Assembly (NCBI RefSeq): GCF_013385635.1
Contig: NZ_JACAPR010000013.1
Span: forward strand, 298,894-362,893
DNA: 64,000 nt
Direction of reading: 5' to 3'
Source of the DNA: Pseudomonas gingeri
GTDB taxonomy: Bacteria > Pseudomonadota > Gammaproteobacteria > Pseudomonadales > Pseudomonadaceae
The notes under the pieces were generated by a model. That model saw only the letters and a program-made list of their open reading frames with translations, did not search any database and was not told where the DNA came from. A program made the position numbers and the translations under genes. Each line of letters begins with the position of its first letter. Within the stretch, counting starts at the first letter, position 1. Positions 1 to 7,616 of this stretch are shown piece by piece.

Positions 1-500
1 CTGCCTGCACGGCAGTGAACTGACTCTCTCCATTCGTTGGTTCACCCGGTTATTTCTGAGCTGCCTGCACGGCAGTGAACAGGCTGATGGGCAATGACGC
101 AGGCTCGTAAGTTTTCTGAGCTGCCTGCACGGCAGTGAACCCTCAACGGCAAACCGCATGCCAATAAAGAGGTTTCTGAGCTGCCTGCACGGCAGTGAAC
201 CCCTGCTCTTTCCCGCGGCTGATCGCGCACCTTTTCTGAGCTGCCTGCACGGCAGTGAACCAGGCTGACAGATTCATGAGAAGAGCCATCGATTTCTGAG
301 CTGCCTGCACGGCAGTGAACGCAGACAATCATGCTGACAAACTTTTCAATCATTTCTGAGCTGCCTGCACGGCAGTGAACCACTGGGGCCGGAAGGTGAC
401 CGTTCGTGATACTTTCTGAGCTGCCTGCACGGCAGTGAACCTGGGGGAGGCAATCAAGATGGTTTTCTCTGGTTTCTGAGCTGCCTGCACGGCAGTGAAC
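1..500 (-). CRISPR. Type I-F CRISPR array 1 (left end outside window)
   Basis: A 28-nt repeat recurs every 60 nt with 32-nt unique spacers: one partial repeat at 1-20, then full repeats starting at 53, 113, 173, 233, 293, 353, 413 and 473. Read on the minus strand the repeat begins GTTCACTGCCG and has the imperfect hairpin typical of type I-F (Cas6f/Csy4-processed) repeats. Transcription is inferred to run leftward, with the leader at 501-640, so the youngest spacer is the one next to position 473. All repeats seen here are identical to each other but differ from those of array 2 at two positions (TGCACGG for TACACGG, GAAC for GAGC). The array continues beyond position 1. Open frames through it only reflect the 60-nt period. 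Confidence 0.97.
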
Positions 501-640
501 TAGAGCAATCCGAAGATAACGTATTGTTCGAAAAGACAAATGATCTGCAACACCAACTTTACCCCTATTTTTTCACTCTCCTGTAAGTCTTTGATTTCTA
601 AAGGTGGTATTTCATCTTGAAAAAAGAGGGTCTGCTCGCA
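501..640 (-). promoter_or_regulatory. CRISPR leader 1
   Basis: AT-rich, non-repetitive sequence directly beside the last repeat of array 1. It shares blocks with the leader of array 2: a TTTACCCCT-plus-T-run block, a GTAAGTnnTTGATTT block and an AAAAAAGAGGGT block. The first and last blocks are complementary to one another. Such blocks are typical of type I-F leaders, which carry the crRNA precursor promoter and integration signals. Their conservation next to both arrays supports function in transcription and spacer acquisition. Confidence 0.8.
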
Positions 641-940
641 GGCTTATCGGCAACCGACCTTGAGAGCAAGCCCATTCACGAGATTGGCCGAGACAACATC
701 TGCGGCGCAACACGGGCATCGATGCGCCTCAACAGTCAGCTCAGATGTTGCAGCACATTGAGCGAGGTAGTCAGCGCTCATGGAGCCAATGCTTGTGGGC
801 TTTCCAATTGCTGCTACTGTTTCACGCTGATAGCAATCGCCCTCGTCATCCTGCAGCAATACTCAGCGTATAAGCCTTGGATAGGTCTGCGCGGCATGGG
901 CACCTGGGGGCTCTCACACGGAAGGGACGCCTATGCCTGA
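617..940 (+). CDS. Possible small membrane protein before the inter-array gene (doubtful)
   Basis: A 107-codon open frame starting with TTG inside the array 1 leader and overlapping the start of the gene at 933 by 8 nt. It has a cysteine-rich hydrophobic stretch near residues 60-80 (around CCYCFTLIAIALVI). The overlap could mean translational coupling, but the start lies within a conserved leader element, there is no clear ribosome binding site, and a 71-codon frame on the other strand (644-859, with a CPCC motif) competes for the same DNA. I do not recognise a family. The 540-932 interval may equally be non-coding. Confidence 0.22.
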   Translation: MKKEGLLAGLSATDLESKPIHEIGRDNICGATRASMRLNSQLRCCSTLSEVVSAHGANACGLSNCCYCFTLIAIALVILQQYSAYKPWIGLRGMGTWGLSHGRDAYA

Positions 941-1955
941 CACTAATGACCCAAACAATGGCCTGCCCAATGCCAGCAGTTTTTTCATCCCTGTCATGAC
1001 CACGGTTTGCGTGCTTCTGTTGATGCTGATCCTGGTGATAAGGCGCCTGCATCGGCATCAGGAAAACGAGGAGCAGCAGCCACCGGCCATCACCGACTGG
1101 CGCACACCTGTCACCCACAGTCTGCGTCGAGGTACTTTCGGCAGGCAGACAATCGAGACCTCGCTCTCCAGCTTCGGCAACGCGCAGGCGCAGGCACTGG
1201 GCAATCAAAATCCGTCGGTACTGGAAATCCAGACGGCAGCGGCGAACTTCGACGATATCCGCGGTGGTGCCTTTCACCTACGGCATATCGTGGCCGACAA
1301 TTTCCTCCGCAGAGCAGTGCAGAGCGTTTTGAACAGCCGGGTCGACGAGCGGATGGCAGTGGTACGTGCGGTGTTCGTAGCAATGAACGCCAATACCCTC
1401 GTGGCAACCTGGGACACTGTGGTGCAACGCCTGCAGAATGGCCGGGCCGATCGCAACTGGTATCAAATATTGGGAGCTACTCACGTTCGCGATCTGCGGA
1501 CCGGTCTTAACAATACAGCGGGCCAACTGTTCTATTCGGACCAGCAGACCAACCTCCTTGCCGGTACAAATATAGACGTCACTGGCGATGCGATCGGCAT
1601 CCTTGGCGAAGACCGAGTGAGCTCCATCGTCAGCAGCGCTACGGACCTGATGGAGTCCCTGAACCTGAGGCCACGCCTGATCCATCTAGAGGGTGAAATC
1701 CTACTGGGGTACACCGGCTCATCAGGGGCCTATCGTCGATATGGCTATGACTCCCGCCGCCACCACGACACACCTGAGGATGCGTTGCGCCTGATGTCCC
1801 ACGGGCAAAGCCTACGTGCATTGAGTCGTTCCGACCTGAGCGTGGTATTGCGCTACCTGGTGTTATATCGCCGCCGCGAGGTGCTTGCCGGTCTGCTGGT
1901 TATCCTGTGGTCCATCTGGTACGACTTCGGCCTTCCATCGCTCAACTGGGAGTAA
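933..1955 (+). CDS. Membrane-anchored protein of unknown function between two CRISPR arrays
   Basis: A 340-residue protein starting at ATG 933 behind an AAGGGA-type ribosome binding site. Residues about 16-38 form one strong transmembrane helix followed by a basic stretch (RRLHRH), giving a short N-terminus and a large soluble domain of about 290 residues. A second hydrophobic stretch lies near the C-terminus (around LAGLLVILWSIWYDF, about residues 316-330). I recognise no catalytic motif and no known cas family. It is the only substantial gene between array 1 and array 2 and reads toward the leader-distal end of array 2. It may be unrelated cargo trapped between arrays or a CRISPR accessory protein; the sequence alone does not decide. 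Confidence 0.7.
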   Translation: MPDTNDPNNGLPNASSFFIPVMTTVCVLLLMLILVIRRLHRHQENEEQQPPAITDWRTPVTHSLRRGTFGRQTIETSLSSFGNAQAQALGNQNPSVLEIQTAAANFDDIRGGAFHLRHIVADNFLRRAVQSVLNSRVDERMAVVRAVFVAMNANTLVATWDTVVQRLQNGRADRNWYQILGATHVRDLRTGLNNTAGQLFYSDQQTNLLAGTNIDVTGDAIGILGEDRVSSIVSSATDLMESLNLRPRLIHLEGEILLGYTGSSGAYRRYGYDSRRHHDTPEDALRLMSHGQSLRALSRSDLSVVLRYLVLYRRREVLAGLLVILWSIWYDFGLPSLNWE

Positions 1956-2020
1956 TGGGCGAACAGCGTCCACATCAGGTTACCTATGTGCTTCGGGCTT
2001 CCATCTACTGACTAGGCCCG

Positions 2021-3369
2021 CTCAATAAACACCTATACGGCAGCGAACGGCCTAGCCGCCGGTGTGTGGTTCTAGTTCTGTTTCTGAGCTGCCTATACGG
2101 CAGTGAGCGCCGAGCTGTTCAAGTCGTTCGACGGCCTGAATTTCTGAGCTGCCTATACGGCAGTGAGCCACAACCTTTTTCCAGCCCGCCAGGCGCGACA
2201 TTTCTGAGCTGCCTATACGGCAGTGAGCGCTCACATCGAGGCCGGTGTTCCGACGGTCAATTTCTGAGCTGCCTATACGGCAGTGAGCCGTTCACAAAGA
2301 CCCAGCAGGTGCACATGTGCTTTCTGAGCTGCCTACACGGCAGTGAGCATGGGGGATCTGTGGTGGCAGCCTGACCACCATTTTCTGAGCTGCCTACACG
2401 GCAGTGAGCAGACAACGGGCACAAGGTCTTCAAATGGCTGTTTTCTGAGCTGCCTACACGGCAGTGAGCTTTCTCCGCGTTCGTACTTTGCAAACGTTGA
2501 ATTTCTGAGCTGCCTACACGGCAGTGAGCGTGCCAGCCAGGCGGTCTTTGCCCACCAGTTGTTTCTGAGCTGCCTACACGGCAGTGAGCCTGCATCGGTG
2601 AAATTCATCGTTCCACCGATCTTTCTGAGCTGCCTACACGGCAGTGAGCCCAAGTCCGTCGATGAAGTGGTAGACGCGTTATTTCTGAGCTGCCTACACG
2701 GCAGTGAGCGCAACAGAATGCACAATCCCCTCACGCGCAAATTTCTGAGCTGCCTACACGGCAGTGAGCATGTGGTTCCGTGCAGCATCGATAAGGTTCT
2801 TTTTCTGAGCTGCCTACACGGCAGTGAGCATCCAGTCAGCGCCTTCGAAGTCGCCATTGTATTTCTGAGCTGCCTACACGGCAGTGAGCCCTTTGCGCTC
2901 AATGGTCGTAGGGATGGTCTTTTTCTGAGCTGCCTACACGGCAGTGAGCTCTTCCACAGCACAAGTTGCGCCGACCTGATTTTTCTGAGCTGCCTACACG
3001 GCAGTGAGCACAACTCGCTGGATGACTGGCTGAACGTCGATTTTCTGAGCTGCCTACACGGCAGTGAGCAAGATTGCTGAAGTGATGTTCGACAAGGCTC
3101 TTTTCTGAGCTGCCTACACGGCAGTGAGCCCACCAGCAGTCGAACGAACTCCGCGACGTATTTTCTGAGCTGCCTACACGGCAGTGAGCCCTGGGTGGAT
3201 ATGATGAATTCCTGCGCGAATTTTCTGAGCTGCCTACACGGCAGTGAGCTTTCGGATCGCCAGATCATTTTTCGGCAGACATTTCTGAGCTGCCTACACG
3301 GCAGTGAGCATCTGCGCGGTGGACTTGTCGGCGAACTTGTATTTCTGAGCTGCCTACACGGCAGTGAGC
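2021..3369 (-). CRISPR. Type I-F CRISPR array 2 (complete, 22 spacers)
   Basis: Twenty-three 28-nt repeats with 22 spacers. The repeat at 2021-2048 is clearly degenerate and marks the leader-distal, oldest end. The next four (2081, 2141, 2201, 2261) carry TATACGG. From 2321 through 3342 all carry TACACGG. Period is 60 nt except one 33-nt spacer (2349-2381), giving 61. The orientation is leftward (minus strand) with the leader at 3370-3505. The repeat sequence differs from array 1, so the two arrays have evolved separately. No cas gene is adjacent on the right. Confidence 0.97.
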
Positions 3370-3505
3370 TAGACACTTTCGGTGATAAGGCTCTGCCTGC
3401 AAAGGCAAATCCCCAATAATTGCCAGTTTACCCCTCTTTTTTTGCCGTTCCGTAAGTGATTGATTTTATTAGCGGCGGGATCTCACCCAAAAAAGAGGGT
3501 CAGCC
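3370..3505 (-). promoter_or_regulatory. CRISPR leader 2
   Basis: Sequence flanking the newest repeat of array 2. It repeats the conserved leader blocks seen at 501-640: TTTACCCCT plus T-run near 3426-3441, GTAAGT followed by TTGATTTTA near 3453-3470, and AAAAAAGAGGGT near 3489-3500. The same blocks beside two arrays with different repeats suggest that both are served by one adaptation machinery. Confidence 0.8.
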
Positions 3506-3822
3506 ATGACACTTCGTGACGCCTCCTCTGGGCTCAGCAACAAGACACCCGCCAAAGCTGATCCAGCCGCGTGGTGAAGCTGCGGCTCATCATCTCCCGG
3601 CGCGCATGCCCCACTCGGGATTTTGCGAGACGCTGGCGGCCCGCAGTGTTCCTCTGCCCCATCGCCAGCACGGTCATTACCTTCGTTTCCTCTGCCGGTT
3701 GAGAGGCCGCGAACAGATCACATGTACGTCGCCACGGCCTTCGGTCGGGATCTGATGGAAGCCCTAGGCGCGTGACGATTCTGAGGTCACTCACATTTTC
3801 ATATTTCGGACATGTCCAAAGG
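3506..3822. other. No recognisable gene between CRISPR leader 2 and arsN1
   Basis: About 320 bp with short open frames on both strands (for example 3516-3755 plus and 3534-3794 minus), none with a convincing start, family motif or ribosome binding site. Base composition is ordinary for the genome. It may be decayed coding sequence; I cannot name the source. Confidence 0.4.
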
Positions 3823-3857
3823 TGATTCAGAAAAGGTACTGTTCCTTTTTTGAATCA
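3823..3857. promoter_or_regulatory. Inverted repeat in front of arsN1
   Basis: Arms TGATTCAGAAAAGG (3823-3836) and CCTTTTTTGAATCA (3844-3857) are complementary at 13 of 14 positions around a 7-nt loop and end 12 nt before the arsN1 ATG. It could be an operator for a dimeric repressor, or an RNA hairpin in the arsN1 leader. A T-run lies in the right arm rather than after it, so it is not a classic intrinsic terminator. Confidence 0.5.
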
Positions 3858-3869
3858 GGGGCGACCTGA

Positions 3870-4421
3870 ATGGCTTTGAACATTCGTACGGCGGTAGTCG
3901 CAGATGCACACGCCATCCAGGGCATTTATGCCCCCATTGTTCTAAAAACAGCAATCTCATTTGAAGAGACGCCACCCAGCGTTGAGGACATCGCTCAGCG
4001 AATAGCGACGACGCTTCAGACATACCCCTATCTGGTGGCCGAAGAAGACGGAGAGATCAAGGGGTACGCCTACGCAAGCCAGCACCGGGCTCGTCCGGCC
4101 TACCGATGGGCCGTGGACGTGACGGTGTACATAGCCGAGTCAGCTCGCCGTCAGGGCGTTGGCCGCCAACTCTACGAGACAATGCTTCCCATACTTGATA
4201 AACAGCGGTTTCGCGCAGCGTACGCTGGCATTGCGCAGCCCAATGAAGGCAGCGTGGGCCTCCACGAGTCGCTGGGGTTCGTACACATCGGCACCTATCC
4301 GGAGGTAGGCTTCAAGCTGGGTAAATGGCACGACGTCGGCTACTGGCGGCTCGGGCTGTGCCAGTCAACCCCACCATTGGAGCCCCTTCTCTTCCCCCAA
4401 CTTGAAGTTGATTCAAAGTAG
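3870..4421 (+). CDS. arsN1: GNAT N-acetyltransferase, ArsN1/phosphinothricin acetyltransferase type
   Basis: A 183-residue GNAT-fold protein. The N-terminus (IRTAVVADAHAIQGIYAPIV) and the acetyl-CoA loop (ESARRQGVGRQLYE, about residues 90-103) match the family that N-acetylates phosphinothricin and arsinothricin. The motif SFEETPPS and the C-terminal FKLGKWHDVGYWR are typical of the same family. These enzymes detoxify amino-acid-like herbicides or organoarsenicals in the cytoplasm. It sits tail-to-tail with the arsO-MFS end of an arsenic operon, which favours the ArsN1 role over generic phosphinothricin resistance. The substrate is inferred. Confidence 0.82.
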   Translation: MALNIRTAVVADAHAIQGIYAPIVLKTAISFEETPPSVEDIAQRIATTLQTYPYLVAEEDGEIKGYAYASQHRARPAYRWAVDVTVYIAESARRQGVGRQLYETMLPILDKQRFRAAYAGIAQPNEGSVGLHESLGFVHIGTYPEVGFKLGKWHDVGYWRLGLCQSTPPLEPLLFPQLEVDSK

Positions 4422-4489
4422 GGCCACCCGGCGGGTGTTGCATGCGTTGAGCGCAGTGACTGAAGAGCTTGCAGCCCTCCTCCCACGAA

Positions 4490-4824
4490 GCGCTGCTGTT
4501 CAGGCCGTTGATGGGACGAATGCTCGTAGTTTGGTGAATGCGACCAAAGCGCCGATACCCAGTATTCCGGCCATGATCCAAATTAGCCAGTGGGGGCCAA
4601 TCTGCACCAGGAATGCATGCAACGTGAGGAGCAAAGCGATCCACACTAGACGTGGATCAGCGGGCGCGTACGGGGGCTTTTTCGCCCGGTGAGACTCAGT
4701 CGCTCGCGGCAACGGCGATAACTGCCGGCAGATAAAACGTCGAGCCCCACGCCAGAATCTGGTTACACCCGATTGAGCCAATTAACGTAACACTCCGGCT
4801 TTTGGGCGAGGCAGCATCAGCCAT
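4490..4824 (-). pseudogene. Truncated MFS transporter of the ars operon
   Basis: An intact-looking N-terminus begins at ATG 4824, overlapping the arsO stop as ATGA, and reads about 42 residues with the start of a first membrane segment (QILAWGSTFYLPAVIAVA), then stops at 4696. In another frame further left, about 4500-4640, there is a fragment with two hydrophobic segments (LVWIALLLTLHAFLV and HWLIWIMAGILGIGALVAF). Together they look like the two ends of an MFS gene that lost its middle, though the second fragment is not certainly MFS. A full-length MFS protein has about 400 residues. The probable job was export of an arsenic compound made by the operon. Confidence 0.6.
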
Positions 4825-5891
4825 CAGGCTACCCCGGCAAGATAGCGTTGCACGTGCTTGACCACGTCTCGAGCGGTACGGGTCACTCCGATCAATGTAG
4901 CGGAGGCGAGCCCCGTCCAATCGCCGTAGCCCACCAGCCATAAATTGGGTAAATCCACGCTACGGTTTTCAGTCACGATGACTCTGCCATCCGGACCGAC
5001 GACACCGAGGCTGATCAGGTGGTCGAGCGCGGGAGAAAAGCCGGTGCACCAGATCACGGCGTCCACCTTCGTCTCGCTTCCGGATGGCCACACAACGCCG
5101 GTTGACGTGAAGTGCGTGAATGGCCGCACCGCATTCAGCGCACCGCGTTCACGAGCCTCCTTTACAGAGGGCACCATCACGATGTCGCCAAGCCCTCCTA
5201 CGGGCTGTTGAGGCTCCAGCCCCTCCTGTTGCGCCTTCAGTCGAGCGGTGGCTCGTTCGAACAGAACGCGGCCGTCGACCTCATCTGGAAGATACGCTGG
5301 GGCTTCTTGAGTCACCCAGGTCGCCTCTGCCACTTTTGAAATTTCGGCGTAGATTTGGGCCCCTGAGTTGCCACCGCCGACGACGAGTACCGTCTTTCCC
5401 TCCAAAGCACCCGGCCCAATGTAATGCGCCGAATGGATCTGCTGCCCCTCGAACAGCGCTTGCCCTGGATAGGTGGGAATCACCGGACAGCTCCAGGTGC
5501 CTGTTGCGCTGATGACCGCTTTGGCGTTCCAGTAACGATCTCCTGAGACAACGCGCAACCCGCCGTCGACCCTCTCGACACGGGTTACCCGTGTGGAACG
5601 GATAACGGGAAAGTCATACCGGCGCTCGTACTGGGTCAGATAGTCGACAACGTCATCCCGCCCAGGAGTACCGTCGGGTACAGCCGGCATCGGCCAACCC
5701 GCAATTGAACTCCATGCAGACGGCGAGAAGAGTCGCAGCGAATCCCATCCATGCCGCCAGGCCCCACCCGGTGCCGCCCCGGCATCGAGCAATACGTAAG
5801 ACAAGCCTGACCGCTTCAGAAAATAGGCGACCGTCAGCGCGGATTGACCACCGCCAATGACCACAACATCAAACGTCGCATTCTGACTCAC
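4824..5891 (-). CDS. arsO: ArsO-type flavin-dependent monooxygenase
   Basis: A 355-residue FAD/NAD(P)-binding enzyme. The GTG start at 5891 is chosen because GGAGGAGGG precedes it; upstream in-frame ATGs at 5963 and 5954 lie inside the arsC end and lack a site. The FAD dinucleotide motif is VVIGGGQSALTVAYFL near the N-terminus and the NADPH motif VLVVGGGNSGAQIYAE lies mid-protein, with an FMO-like ATGTWSCP between. ArsO proteins are flavin monooxygenase-like members of Pseudomonas ars operons with an incompletely defined role in (organo)arsenical oxidation. It follows arsC by 46 nt and overlaps the MFS remnant by 4 nt, so it is co-transcribed. Confidence 0.85.
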   Translation of the reverse strand: MSQNATFDVVVIGGGQSALTVAYFLKRSGLSYVLLDAGAAPGGAWRHGWDSLRLFSPSAWSSIAGWPMPAVPDGTPGRDDVVDYLTQYERRYDFPVIRSTRVTRVERVDGGLRVVSGDRYWNAKAVISATGTWSCPVIPTYPGQALFEGQQIHSAHYIGPGALEGKTVLVVGGGNSGAQIYAEISKVAEATWVTQEAPAYLPDEVDGRVLFERATARLKAQQEGLEPQQPVGGLGDIVMVPSVKEARERGALNAVRPFTHFTSTGVVWPSGSETKVDAVIWCTGFSPALDHLISLGVVGPDGRVIVTENRSVDLPNLWLVGYGDWTGLASATLIGVTRTARDVVKHVQRYLAGVA

Positions 5892-5937
5892 CTCTATCCC
5901 TCCTCCAGGCTCATTCACCTTGCGCTTCAACGTCGAT

Positions 5938-6360
5938 TCAGACCCTGCGACCATGCTTATCAATGACGACTTGTCCGTCCTCTTTGACGAAGCTTGCGCG
6001 CTGCTCTTGTGGTAGCAGGTCGAGAACCGCTTCTGACGGACGACACAAGCGTGTCCCCAACGGAGTCACGACGATGGGACGGTTGATCAGAACGGGATGA
6101 GTCATCATGGCAGAGATGAGCTGTTCGTCAGTCAGTGATGCATCGCCCAGTCCCAGCTCCTCATACGGAGTGCCTTTGATACGAAGCAAGGCTCGCACCT
6201 CGATCCCCATATCCCCAATGAGCCTGACAAGCGTGGCGCGATCAGGTGGAGTCTTCAGGTACTCGATAACCGTCGGCTCTTCTCCGCTGTTGCGGATCAA
6301 CGCCAAGGTGTTGCGGGAGGTACCGCATTGCGGGTTGTGGTAGATCGTGATCTGACTCAT
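5938..6360 (-). CDS. arsC: Arsenate reductase, glutaredoxin-dependent type
   Basis: A 140-residue protein that begins SQITIYHNPQCGTSRNTL, with the catalytic cysteine (about residue 12) in the NPxCGTSR motif of the ArsC/Spx fold. Further family marks are TPPDRATL, LINRPIVV and RLCRPSE; the arginine of NRPIV binds arsenate. It reduces cytoplasmic arsenate to arsenite with glutathione and glutaredoxin. It is followed by arsO and preceded by a short arsH-like scar. Normally the product arsenite is exported by ArsB or Acr3, neither of which is present here. Confidence 0.93.
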   Translation of the reverse strand: MSQITIYHNPQCGTSRNTLALIRNSGEEPTVIEYLKTPPDRATLVRLIGDMGIEVRALLRIKGTPYEELGLGDASLTDEQLISAMMTHPVLINRPIVVTPLGTRLCRPSEAVLDLLPQEQRASFVKEDGQVVIDKHGRRV

Positions 6361-6380
6361 ACGGTTTTCTCGTGGTGTCG

Positions 6381-6449
6381 TTAGATGGATCGCTGGTTGA
6401 CGCGCCTGGACAGCTCTTCGGCGGACGCCTTTCGCTCGGAGCTCGGCAT
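6381..6449 (-). pseudogene. Remnant resembling the C-terminus of ArsH
   Basis: Between arsR and arsC the minus strand reads 22 codons ending SERKASAEELSRRVNQRSI and a stop. From memory this resembles the C-terminal tail of Pseudomonas ArsH (organoarsenical oxidase / NADPH-FMN reductase). The body of ArsH and the expected arsB or acr3 are absent. I read this as a deletion scar running from just after arsR into the end of arsH. The match is short and untested. Confidence 0.45.
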
Positions 6450-6474
6450 TTCACTGACCCGGTTTGGAAGTGAA

Positions 6475-6831
6475 TCAACTGCACACGGCCTGATTGATGG
6501 GACGGTCACTCATGCTACACAGGCGCTTGACCTCGCTTTCCAACCACTGTTGATTGGCATCCACCACGTCTTTTAAAACTGCAGCCACCCAGTCAGGCAA
6601 ATCGGGATGCAGTCGGTAGTACACCCACTGCCCCTGGCGACGATCCATCAGCAAACCGGCGGAACGAAGCAGCGCCAAGTGACGAGAAATCTTGGGCTGG
6701 TTCAGCTCCAGGGCAGCTGTCAGTTCGCAGACACACAGCTCGCCTTGACTCACAACGAGCAGCGTAATTTTAGTTCGCGTGTCATCCGCCAGGCACTTGA
6801 ATAACGTGGTGGGGTTCATGGGGTCTGTCAT
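6475..6831 (-). CDS. arsR: ArsR-family arsenite-responsive repressor
   Basis: A 118-residue winged-helix repressor. The As(III)-binding CxC pair is in ELCVCELTAAL (about residues 31-41), followed by the recognition helix NQPKISRHLALLRSAG and the wing RRQGQWVYYRLHP. It would repress the ars operon until arsenite binds. Its start overlaps the stop of the upstream arsenate reductase by ATGA, so the two are translationally coupled. The C-terminus is normal, so the deletion inferred downstream did not damage it. Confidence 0.93.
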   Translation of the reverse strand: MTDPMNPTTLFKCLADDTRTKITLLVVSQGELCVCELTAALELNQPKISRHLALLRSAGLLMDRRQGQWVYYRLHPDLPDWVAAVLKDVVDANQQWLESEVKRLCSMSDRPINQAVCS

Positions 6832-7250
6832 AGATCCTCCAGGTGTTTGGTCTTGACCAAAACGAAGAACTTGATGCGCTCGTGGATGTCATGGAGCGTA
6901 TGTCGAAATGCACTGGGATCATCGCTGGTCACCGGGTCAGGAAAATCCCACGCGATGAATTCACCCGCACCTGGCATCGACTGACACTCGATGGCGGACT
7001 TGTCACAGAGGGTAATGACGTAATCGAATCGCTCAGTGCGAAACTCATTGATGGACTTGCTACGCAGGCCGGCTGCATCGACCCCAACGGCATCCAACGC
7101 CTGAACCGTGCGCGGGTCGACGTCAGACGGCTCGGAGCCCCCACTGAAGGCTTCGAAGCGCGAATCGGTATGTCTAAGCAAAGCCTCTGCAAGCTGAGAG
7201 CGGGCAGAATTGGCAACACAGACGAAAAGCACTTTGATAGCAAGGCTCAT
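6828..7250 (-). CDS. arsC2: Arsenate reductase, low-molecular-weight phosphatase type
   Basis: A 140-residue protein. The start at 7250 (SLAIKVLFVCVANSARSQ) is preferred over 7265 because it places the P-loop CVANSAR (CX5R) at the usual position, about residue 10. The fold is that of LMW protein tyrosine phosphatases, which relay the thiol through later cysteines (Cys in ITLCDKSAIEC). It is unrelated to the glutaredoxin-type arsC at 5938, so this operon carries two independent arsenate reductases. It is the first gene of the leftward operon, with the promoter expected in 7251-7330. Confidence 0.9.
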   Translation of the reverse strand: MSLAIKVLFVCVANSARSQLAEALLRHTDSRFEAFSGGSEPSDVDPRTVQALDAVGVDAAGLRSKSINEFRTERFDYVITLCDKSAIECQSMPGAGEFIAWDFPDPVTSDDPSAFRHTLHDIHERIKFFVLVKTKHLEDL

Positions 7251-7616
7251 GGCGGGTCTCTGCACATATGGAAAATCGAATATATGCTTTTACGAATATT
7301 CGGTAAAGCGAATATGATGGCTGCTGCTCCGGTTTTGACCGTCACAATCCGCTTTTTGGCCTTAAAGCAAAGCTCGCTTTTCATCTGGATCGAGGGCATT
7401 ACCGGAGGGAATTGGTCGGATATTGGCAAGTTGAATTTTGGATTATTAAATAAGTCAACACCTATTTTATTGATTGCCTTGAGCCCGCCCTCGACGTTCG
7501 GGCTGCGCCATCAGCAGCCGCCCAACATTAAATTTTCTACATCCACATTAATGACATAAAGCCATCACGCAGCCCTGCTACAACCGCTGGCGTAGTTCTC
7601 ATAAGAGCCCGCGCCC
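7251..7616. promoter_or_regulatory. Intergenic region with the probable ars promoter/operator
   Basis: The AT-rich stretch 7262-7320 in front of the ars operon holds a perfect 10-bp palindrome CGAATATTCG at 7294-7303 and two more CGAATAT words nearby, a plausible ArsR-binding arrangement over the leftward promoter. The remainder up to the GTG of the chemoreceptor at 7617 is AT-rich and holds no recognised gene; it should contain the chemoreceptor promoter. The operator assignment is inference from position and symmetry. Confidence 0.5.

Noticed and set aside
42..539. Open frames of up to 165 codons through CRISPR array 1 with repeating peptide blocks
   Set aside because: The 60-nt period is a multiple of three, so any frame without a stop in the repeat stays open. 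These are not proteins.
2066..3419. Open frames of up to 347 codons through array 2
   Set aside because: Same artefact of the repeat period; the repeated peptide is the translated CRISPR repeat.
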